Below are positions 55,188 to 64,000 of a stretch of 64,000 nt of DNA, piece after piece. A program made the position numbers and the translations under genes. The stretch spans positions 20,773,085-20,837,084 of the forward strand of contig JAZBQD010000019.1 of assembly GCA_036583965.1 (NCBI GenBank). The letters run 5' to 3'. The notes below the pieces were generated by a model that made no database searches, had not been told where the DNA came from, and saw only the letters and a list, made by a program, of their open reading frames with translations. The stretch's first letter is position 1. Every line of letters begins with the position of its first letter. The stretch comes from Prunella strophiata (taxonomy: Eukaryota; Chordata; Aves; Passeriformes; Prunellidae).

Positions 55188-55850
55188 TTTATTGGTTTGC
55201 AGATCTATATCTCATTCTTGAGATGATGAAACCATTATTTTGTTGGAATAACTCCAAAAATATAAATTGAGAATTACAGCGATGATTTTAAAAATTAAAA
55301 AATAGCAGTATGGCACGATTACGAGCCAAAAAAAAAAAAAACAAAAAGGAAAGAAATATAAAATAAACTAAAATATCAATCACCAAAAATTCATGCGGCA
55401 CAAGATGAGGTGAAACGACAGAAAATGTTCTTCAAATATATACAATGTGTATATCTATCTATATATACACGGGCTATGTGTGTATATATCGATTGATATA
55501 CCTGTATAATTTTTTTGTTCTCCCTGCCCCACCCTACCCCAAGGCTAATTGGTAGATGAAATTATCAATTAAAATCAAAGAAATAAATAAAAGGAAGAAG
55601 GAAAAAAAAGTCTAACAAAAAAGAAATTAACGTGCTTTGTTCACCAAGAAATAACAATATCATGCATCTGTCCACACCAGCGGATGCCAGGGTTAGATGA
55701 AGGCATGAATTTCTGTGTAAACATGTGACTGGATGATAGGGACTACTGCTGATATTGGTCATTAATTACTTTAGCACATAGACATATATGCACACTGTAT
55801 ATATAGTGCATATATAGATAAAATATCCTCATGGGTGGGGCCTTTGGACC
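55188..55850 (-). other. NRXN3: Probable 3'UTR of the alternative NRXN3 terminal exon (minimum extent)
   Basis: Sequence following the TAA at 55851 on the minus strand. It is AU-rich with short A/T homopolymers and (TA)n/(TG)n-like patches (55435-55507 and 55780-55825). It resembles the main NRXN3 3'UTR in texture and holds no recognisable interspersed repeat. The only canonical AATAAA I see on this strand within about 1.7 kb is at 55188-55193, giving a UTR of roughly 0.7 kb. The same texture continues to about 54150, so a longer form ending at a non-canonical signal is possible (TATAAA-like sequence near 54063). Confidence 0.4.
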
Positions 55851-55897
55851 TTACATAGATAGAAAGACCAATAGGCTGAAAACCAATCTCAGTATTC
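55851..55897 (-). CDS. NRXN3: Candidate alternative terminal exon of NRXN3 with a short hydrophobic, GPI-signal-like tail
   Basis: On the minus strand a very long U-rich tract (about 55900-55960) ends in TACATTAG, an acceptor. Entered in the phase left by the 76-nt exon at 61183, it reads GILRLVFSLLVFLSM then TAA. The predicted isoform ends CEPST-GILRLVFSLLVFLSM. It lacks the transmembrane helix and tail, and finishes in a hydrophobic stretch preceded by small residues (S, T, G), as a GPI-attachment signal would. Established knowledge: rat NRXN3 splice site 5 yields variants lacking the transmembrane region, and a GPI-anchored NRXN3 AS5 form is known in mouse interneurons (recalled, not checked). 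The hydrophobic run is short for a GPI signal, so a secreted product is an alternative. Splice usage is inferred from sequence. Confidence 0.62.
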
Positions 55898-58800
55898 CTA
55901 ATGTAAAAAAAAAAACCAAAAAAAAACCAAACACAAAACTAAAAAGAAACAAAACTTCCTGTAAGTCATCTGCATGATTGCAAAACTTGCTCATTTGATT
56001 TTGTTTTGGCTGTAAGATTGTAGCTAGGAAATTCCATCAAACAAGTGATGCTATTACACCCTGGGAAGTGTTGTAGATGAACCCCTGTCCTTTGGGTCCA
56101 TATGGTATTCAGCTTATGAGATGGGAAGTCTATTTCTCTGAGTACTCAGAGGCATGCACACAACTTTAAAGGCCATTTCTTACAACATGAGAAATGGGAA
56201 AGCATTCCTGCTTGTCAGAGTGAAAGACTGGGGGTAACTGAGCACTGGATTGTGGGGGGTGCTCCTGTTAGGAGAACAATGAAAATTCCCTAGGTGCTTT
56301 GGGTAGGTTGTTGCAATTATGAAGGACAACAGCCAAATCAACACTTCTTTTGGTTTCTTCAGTGAAGTCTTCACTTCCAACATATTGTTTTTTGTACTGT
56401 GCCAGCTGTTTTGGAAGACAGATTATGCTTGTTTTCTGCAAATAAATCTCTGGCCCAGGCAGGCTGCAGGTGGATGGCTACAGGCCAATAAATTATAGAT
56501 ACAAAGGGCTATTGGATATGTGCCTTCTGTGTGTAAGTGTACAAAACTTCCAATGCAAAGAACTTTAGATTTTGGCATATCTATTACTGTGTCCAGTACC
56601 CCATCAGAAAAGCTTACCAGTCTGATTAGACAATTACAGCCTTAACATATATGAAGCCTTTTGGGAAACACAAGAGTAAATTTCCCTGGGGAAAAAAAAA
56701 AAACCACTTTGGAAATTGATGGACTGATAGGAAGGGAAAACTGGCAACTGCACCAGGGAATTCTCAGCACTTCAACAGGAAGTGTTGAGCCAGGGAACAA
56801 GGATTAAGCCCTACAGACCATTTCAAGAGGCTGTATTCTGGGCTTCAGGCTAACTGGTGAGTGTTTGGGTCTCACTGTTTTGAGTAGTCCAAGGAGCAGC
56901 TTGGGCTATGATCCCAACCAGCTGCCTGACCACCAGCATCCAGCCTGCCTGGTGCCAGAGCTGCACTAATGGACATCCTTAACAGGAATGAGGGCAATGG
57001 TATGAGGAGACAGCAACAGCTGTCAGGAAAACATAATTATCATCCTCAAGGCTTTGAAGTCTCAGTAAGATCAGATTGTAAAGGGTGCTCCTCATTTCAC
57101 TGAAAAGAGATAAATGCTTTCTTTCTTCACAGTGCTTCCTAGTCATTCATTGTCAGAAAAGATGTTTTCCTTAGAAATCTTACATTCTCTGAGAGCAGAT
57201 GAGTGACCAGAAAACCACCACAGAGCTGTGCTCAAAAGCACAGACTCAGAACCTTGGCTTGAGTTTTGAGGAACTTGAATATTTGAGCCTTGGATCTCCT
57301 TGGAGCAGGCCAGAAGACAGTCTTGTACTCATACCAGAGAAAAACATCAGTTTTGGCACAGAAAAAAAGAAGTTTTTTGGTCATGTACTGGGACAAGCAA
57401 TATTTTTATAGAGATAAAAGAGGATCTTTTGACTGTTAAGCAAATGCTTCTTCAGGGCAGATGAACAGGTTTTTTGCCCCCTGTATCATTTAGATTAAGC
57501 TTTCTGGGAGATCTAGAGATCTAAGGGTTGCTAGGCTTGTCTGCAATAAGATGAATAGGGGGCAATTTCTGTCCCTGAACCTGCAATGGTTTCTTTTGCA
57601 TTACATAAAATACAGGGGGGTTTTGGATCCACAGCTGTCATTGCCATCACTTAGAATAATTCCTTATGTATACACGTATGTACAGGTGGTGTCTGCAAAC
57701 TACCTCAGTCAGAACAAGTCCAGTGAGAGCTCTTGTTTTTTAAATTAAGTTTTTCTACCAAAATTCCAAAAGAAATCACTTTTGGAAGGGGGGCACAAAG
57801 TCTTAGCCAGCCTGCTACAGTGAGAGTTTCAAGCCAGCCTGGAGAATCCTAAAGAGAGCAGATTTAGGAAATCACCTTCACACTGTCTGTTTTGAAAGAG
57901 ATGCAAGTGTTCAGACACAGATTGTATGCACATGAGATTCAGGTCTTAGATTCAACCATCAGTCAGAGTTAAGTGGCAATAAGACCCTGCCAAATGGTCC
58001 TCACATGATATTTAGTCTCAAAGAGGACATGATTTTCAGCCTCTGACTACACCAAAAACAAAGGCTTCAAAAGGACTCTATGTAAGAGTACTGCCTCTGA
58101 TTTCAAGGACCAAGACCAAAGTAATATCTCTAGATACTGGGATTTGATTTTGACCCATATGAAATCTGAAAACTTCTGATCTGCAGGGAAATATTCTCTG
58201 CTGCCCCTTGTCTTGGCCACTGCACAGCAGGTTCATAGTGATGTGTATCATATCTCACAGCTGCAGCAGTGAGTTCAGTAACCTTTACATTGCTAGACCA
58301 TGGCACTGAGGGTGATGGAAGGCCAAATTTGGCAGAAACTCAAGAGCTTTAAAAGCTACATATTATCAGAGCAACAAAAAGAAGACTGCGCCGGGTTAGG
58401 TCATTTAATTTTCAGTCTGCTGTAAAAGGGATCAGGCAAGGCAGAAGGCAGTGACCTGTCATCAGAACAGGATGAAGCAATTTCAAATGAGCCCAATTAA
58501 AAAAAAAACAAAAACAACCCAACAATAAGTTTTAAAAAAATCTGAAGCCACACAAGCAAGATAATCTGGATATTTTCTCTCCACAATGTACATATTTAAG
58601 TACCAGATCTTGGCGTGTGGCCAGAGTTCTGACTTGGCTGGTGAAGTGTAAAGGCAAACATATCTGCTCAGCCAAGCCAGCACTACTGGATTTTGATAAA
58701 CTGGCTCAGATTGCTTTAGTGCTCCAGAGCAGAATGGCTGAGTGAGTGCTTTGATACTGCCTGTATGGCAGACATAGCACTGAGAATGCAGACAATAAGA

Positions 58801-61182
58801 TAGACAAAGAAAATGAGAGGCCCCATAAACCTGCTACTTTTCCTTCCTATTATGATGGAATGAGTTAAGTTTATGCAAAAAGGACCTGCATATTCCTCCT
58901 CCTTCTGGCAATTCTGTACACCAGCACCTCTGAGAGCAGGAAAACTCGAAATCTGGAAGTGCAGATTTCATCAGCAAAGACCATCTGGGAGACTTATTTT
59001 TACATATAATCAAGCTAACTTTTATTCTCAATGTCATAGTAATTCCCTAGAAAAGAATCAGATTTCAGTGGCTTATGTGGTCCACCTTCCTGTGCAAGAG
59101 GAGTAGGGTGCAATGAAAGATACTGGTGCAATTTACAAGAATGTCCAGTAGTTTAGGAGAAAACCTTCAGCAGATTTTCAGAGAATCATATTATTTTGCA
59201 CAGCAGATATTCAAACGTCTGTAGGCACTTATATCTCCCAACTGTAATGCTTAGCAGGATTTTCAAAAGCAAGTAATTTTTACAAATCCAGTTTGTACCT
59301 GTTTGCAGCATTAGATTTCTAACTGTGTCAGGAAGGAGGTATTTTTAGTCTGGAAATATTGCTGTACAGCACTATGAAATTTCATGCTAAACATGCTGTT
59401 TTACCAAATTTCTACTCAAACTTTGATTTTTCCACTGGTAGCACAAGCTGAAAATACTGCTGTTACAATTTCTAGCTGCTGAAATTATTGTGATTTTTGA
59501 AACAAAAATTTACAAGAGGAGGAGTCTGATAAAGACATCCTTTTGTCCTTTAATTGAAATACATGGCAATCAGAATATAAATTAAAAAAAAGAAGTCTTC
59601 ACATGTTAGTGAAGCTTTAATGAAGTGACTTCATTTATTTGCATATCAGTTGCAATAACTTTGTCCTTGTGTCCATGGTCCTATTAATCTCATGCCTCAC
59701 TTTCATTACAATCACTGTGCTGGCATTTTGCTACTACCTTTATTTAAACTCTCAGTACCCCCATTGTTTATACTTCACAACCTAGTAATATTTGGACTGT
59801 TTTTCCTCCAGATTTGCAGTAGAAAAATTCATAGAAATCTGTGAAAAAGGAAGATGGGAAGTAGGCTGAGCTACCTATTACCAGCAGTCTGTGTCACTGC
59901 CTTCACTATCATCACAGGGAAGTCAAGAGTATGGGTGGAAGTTCCCAGCTACAATGCAATACCAATCTCAGGTTACAGCAAGACCAAGTTCTACTAAAAA
60001 TGCAGGTACATCAATGCAAATTGAAAATAAATGTGAAAGCACTAGCCTTGGGTGAATTTTTATGTTATTATTGTATTACTCAAATGGCTTCAGGAAATTA
60101 GGAACAGAACATTTATAATACTTTCTTGATATTTTTTTGTAAGGAAAAAAAAAAAAAAATCATCCCAAATAAAACAAAGCAAAAACAAACAAAACAAAGC
60201 CAAATGAAAGAATCCCCTCAAACTATTTATATGTTTCACTTTTAAAGACAAAAATTCTAACCAAAATTCCTCTTTTTCTTTTAAATGTACACAGAAATTC
60301 GATGATGTCTGTTCTCTATTATAGAAATGCTTAACTCATGGCAAGCCTCAAAAAAGAAGACTTGAAAAAGCCTGTAAGAAATAAAGTAGACTGCAGTTGC
60401 CTGCTGGATACCACATAATATATCTCACCAGAAAGAAAAGCCATCAATTTATCAAAATGTATCTGAAAGGGAGAAGTTGAGTCAGTTCCACATGGCCAGT
60501 CCTTCTGACTCTTTAATGGATACATTTTGAAGCATCACTGCAGATAACAAGGCAAGAATTACTACTAATTTTGTTATGTTAAAAGTATGTTTTGGTGCTC
60601 CCCAATTTCTTTGGGGTCACAGGAAACAAAATTAGTATAAACACATTACCATGTTAACTGTACTCAAAATCCCATGGACAAATGTATCCCTTAACATCCA
60701 TCTTCAGAGTAATTAAGGAAGATTAAATATGGCAAATAACTTATTTTTATTTCACTTTTCTCTTCTGTTTTCAAATGTTCACCCTCTCCACTTCATAAAT
60801 CTTCATTATTTGTCACACTCCATATTGATTTTTTTTTTCCTACTGTGTTAGTAAAGTAGCATCTAGAAATATGTGAACTATTAGCTGGAATCACTTTCAG
60901 GAAGTTTGCCTTTCCATGCGAACAACTTTATATAAAGCAAATAGTGACTACATATCAGTGTTTTGATGTTGCCAAGTCCATGGGATCTGATGCTTGGCTG
61001 TATAGTCTCTTATTTTATACACAGTGTATATATACATGAGTGCATATATATACACATGTACACACACATATATACATATATAATTATATATGTATACATT
61101 CACACACATATAAAATATATGTATGCATTGTTTTTTGCAAATGAAATCAGAAAGCAAGCAAAACACGACTGACCTGACTTAC
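55898..61182 (-). other. NRXN3: NRXN3 intron between the 76-nt exon and the alternative terminal exon
   Basis: The donor GTAAGT is at 61182. The long U-rich acceptor tract of the alternative terminal exon occupies about 55900-55960. If the 76-nt exon is not spliced, translation continues 26 codons past CEPST and stops near 61100. Confidence 0.65.
61024..61126. repeat. (TA)n/(CA)n compound microsatellite
   Basis: Alternating TATA and CACA blocks just 60-160 nt downstream (transcript sense) of the NRXN3 76-nt exon donor. On the minus strand this gives UG/UA-rich intronic RNA close to a regulated splice site. Confidence 0.9.
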
Positions 61183-61258
61183 CTGTACTGGGCTCACAGT
61201 CAATGAAATCTTCATCATCACTGGAACATTCAGCTGATGAAACGATGTCATCTGTTGT
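61183..61258 (-). CDS. NRXN3: Neurexin-3 76-nt exon immediately before splice site 5
   Basis: This 76-nt internal exon encodes [20 protein letters not shown] followed by CEPST, then one base of a split glycine codon. It is an acidic extracellular stalk segment between the last LNS domain and the membrane. The acceptor is TTCACATGCCAG after a T-rich tract. The donor is ACAG|GTAAGT, close to consensus. It enters in phase 0 and leaves in phase 1, so it joins directly to GGELVIPLL of the terminal exon, to either internal acceptor there, or to the alternative terminal exon at 55897. From memory the mammalian NRXN3 segment is very similar ([16 protein letters not shown] followed by V-ECEPST). Upstream exons lie beyond the right edge of the window. 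Confidence 0.94.
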
Positions 61259-64000
61259 CTGGCATGTGAAGCAAAGGAATAAAAGAAAACAAAAGTAAGA
61301 TATTTGCAAGTCAAGACTATTACAGAGGCAGCTAAATATCCAAGGGGAAAAAAAAAGGTTTCACAAATGCAACTTTTAAAATATTTAAGTTGTACAAAGC
61401 ACTCCATAACTGCCCGTGTCAATGTGTCCTCCACTGAGTTGGAGTCTACTGTCAGAGCAACAGTGTTTATCCTGTGCTGTTGAATATTTCAGGTGTGCAC
61501 AGGTGCTGTGCACCTGCTGGGCTGTTTAGGGCAGCAAGTGGATCACACTGGTGCTGTTGAATGAAGCACAGTGGGCTGCAAAGCCTGCCTTGGCTGGCAA
61601 ACTGCCCTCCAACAGCCACTGCAGATGTGTCTGCTGGGAGGAGGCTGGGCCCCTCCATAAATACCAGTATCATGTGGGGCCAGCCAGAAGGCACTTCTGA
61701 GAGACTTACCATGTGAGGCATGTTCAAACTGAACATGCTTTCTGCAAAGGAAAATATACAAGATAGATCCAGATAATACACATCACTCAGCTAGCAGTAC
61801 TCTTTGCTGTGCCTGATGCACCACTCTTGAGGCAGACATAATTCCTGCTCTGTTAATGCACCTCTTGGGCTGGGAACCTGGTGTTGATCCAGATAGTAAA
61901 TATCTGTGCAACTCACTTGTTGCATGATGAAGAACTGCTGCACGTGTCAGGTATGCCCAACATGCAACCTCACTTCCTTGATTAGCAAGGGAACAGGGAT
62001 GTGGATGCACCTAGGTTGACCAGATGTAAAGTCTGATTCTGAAAGGGTTAAACCAAACTGTAACCATTCACAACCATTACAGGTTTCATCACATTCCTTT
62101 GCATTTCCAGCTGGTGATATTTTTTTCTTCTTCTTTTTTTTTAATTTTCATTTTTTTATATTTTTTCTTTCTGTGTGAGTACTGCTCTAATTAATGAGCA
62201 GTGTGTACTGCAGCATGTTAGAGAGACGTGTACTGGTGTCTCTTCCCAGCAGCATCTCCTGCCTGTAATTGCTGCAATTAGTTGAATTAGCAATGCAGAC
62301 CATTAGGGAGAGCCTGTGGCAGCCTCTGGACACAGGTTGTAATGTTCCTGTGCACAATACAAAATTACCCCAGCTCAGCAGCATTGGCTCAACCACAGCT
62401 TCTGATGAAACTGTTTCCCTTAACAGCTCTTCCTTGCAGAGAGCTGCCTATTCTGCCGAGCAGTAGGATCAGTGGGATGACTCCTGAAACAAAGCAACTG
62501 AAATGCTTCTCACCAGGCAGGAAGCATTGTTGAACTCAGGAGCAGGACAGCTGCACTTCAGTACTCTAGGTGAATATTTCTGGGAATTTCACATCTCAAC
62601 AAGACTGTCAAATCCTTTTTCCTGATAAAGACTTGCCAGCTTTAAATAATGTCTCCTTTTCCTTACGTTCTTATATCTGCTATGGCTATCTCCAACATGT
62701 TCCCTCTTCCTTTTACAAATGAGTTCTGAGGACTCTGCCTTTTCTTTAGCTTCCTGTGCTCCCAGCACTATGAAATACATCTGACCCCTGCTAGAAGTTT
62801 CTTACCCTCTGTGTCTCTGTTTGTATTTGAGCTAAGAGGAGAGAAAGAGAACCAAGAAGTCAGTCAGAAAGATCAGATTGAACCTAATGATCCTTCAGTC
62901 TTGATTTCAGTGGCTTAGATTGAGCCAAGAAAGAAAAACAGGACAGGTCAGTTGCAAGTAAAAATTATAAAAATAGAGTATCTGTAAAAAAAACCAGTCA
63001 TTAAGTATTTTATGTGTTACTCAGTCATATCCAGCATGGTCATTGGGCAACGTTTTGTGGAATGCTATCTTGCAGTAGTTTCATGCTTAAATACTTTCAT
63101 TAAATACTTCTGCAATCTTGCTTCCATGGGGAGTCAAGATTAAAAGGAACTGAAGGTAATGTGTTCCTGCCTTACATGTCAAGGTCATTTTTTTAAGATC
63201 TTCTTTTAGTCATAGAAAGTGGAAGAATTCTGTTGAAATCCTGCTGACTTCTCTTAAGATAAGCTGGCTTTAAAATTTTGTCTGCTCAGTAAGGGGACAA
63301 GAAAGGAGGAATGCACAAAATAGAAATTTACTTTTTTAAATTCTCCTGGTCCTGTCACATATATTTTAGAAAGTATTATTTATCAACAGAAATAAATATT
63401 TATAACTTATACTGTGATTACACCCTCCAACAGTGAAATGCAGCTGTCCCTGGGTAAAAAGATATCAGTTTTTAATTGCACCAATGTAAAGTAATTTAAC
63501 ACAATTTAGTAAACAAGGCTATAGTGCTAGAAATTTTTAAGCAGGGGAAATATAGCTAGTGAAACTGGAGATTTATACTGTAGTTGTCTAAGGGGAAGGG
63601 TGGCACTGTGAATAAAGAATAAATTAAGGACAGTACCGTAAATAAAGTATAAACTGTCCATCACTACTAGAAGACATTGCTCAGACAGTGCTAAAACCCT
63701 GGCAATTGGTTTTGATTTCCAGGTTAAATTCAGATCATGTGGATTTTGGTTGTTCATCTTAGTTGAACATCTGACAATTCACACTTCTCATAGAAAAACA
63801 ATGATGATTTGCTCCAGTAGGAAATAAACATAAAAATTATAACAATGTGTTGTTGTCACTTATCAGCTGCTATACCTATTTGATTACCCACTTACTTGCT
63901 CAGATCTAAAGGCTTCATGCAACATTAACGTGGAATCAAATCCAATTGAACTGACAATGTGATTTAGTATTTGTAAAGAATAAGAAGTTCCTTATAATTA
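61259..64000 (-). other. NRXN3: NRXN3 intron upstream of the 76-nt exon
   Basis: Contains the candidate 32-nt microexon and a moderately GC-rich stretch (61490-61700). A T-rich tract lies at 62123-62168. No other exon recognised. The preceding NRXN3 coding exon is outside the window. Confidence 0.65.
61710..61741 (-). other. Candidate 32-nt microexon upstream of the NRXN3 76-nt exon
   Basis: On the minus strand TATTTTCCTTTGCAG precedes 32 nt, which are followed by ATG|GTAAGTCTC. Both splice sites are close to consensus. It lies about 450 nt upstream of the 76-nt exon. Entered in phase 0, the phase the 76-nt exon needs from its upstream neighbour, it reads K-A-C-S-V then TGA. Inclusion would therefore truncate the protein before the membrane anchor. 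In another phase it reads ESMFSLNMPHM, open into the next exon, but that needs an upstream exon ending in phase 1. It could be a chance pseudo-exon. Confidence 0.25.

Noticed and set aside
1..64000. CRISPR arrays, operons, phage or bacterial features
   Set aside because: No spaced direct repeats or prokaryotic gene organisation. The window is clearly vertebrate nuclear DNA.

Overview
This is a vertebrate nuclear window, most likely from a bird. It is AT-rich and gene-poor, and the recognised coding sequence has vertebrate introns with GT-AG borders. It carries several 3'-truncated CR1 LINE copies typical of sauropsids and one small solo LTR. A passerine is possible, but nothing here fixes the species.

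The one gene I recognise is the 3' end of neurexin-3 (NRXN3), on the minus strand, so transcription runs from high to low coordinates. A 76-nt exon (61183-61258) encodes the stretch beginning [18 protein letters not shown]. It joins in phase to a 926-nt terminal coding exon (25451-26376) that encodes the Ser/Thr-rich stalk, the transmembrane helix, the 54-residue cytoplasmic tail and the PDZ ligand ending EYYV. The terminal exon contains two further in-phase internal AG acceptors, which together form the neurexin-3 splice-site-5 (SS5/AS5) region. The 3'UTR then runs down to a distal AATAAA near 22.79 kb.

The 35-kb intron between those exons holds the most interesting feature. At 55851-55897 a strong polypyrimidine tract and AG acceptor lead, in the same phase, into a 15-residue hydrophobic tail and a stop, followed by UTR-like sequence. 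This looks like an alternative terminal exon that would replace the transmembrane and cytoplasmic region with a GPI-signal-like or secreted C-terminus. A weaker second candidate terminal exon lies near 35.6 kb. A 32-nt candidate microexon with good splice sites lies about 450 nt upstream of the 76-nt exon and would introduce a premature stop.

Layout: 1-22.77 kb is sequence downstream of NRXN3 with CR1 relics and one unexplained ORF (3612-3950, minus). 22.77-25.45 kb is the 3'UTR. 25.45-26.38 kb is the last coding exon. 26.38-61.18 kb is intron with the alternative terminal exon(s), CR1 copies, a solo LTR and simple repeats. 61.18-61.26 kb is the SS5-flanking exon. 61.26-64 kb is upstream intron. 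No tRNA, rRNA, CRISPR array or other protein gene was recognised. Repeat boundaries are approximate, because they were judged by eye against remembered CR1 consensus patterns.
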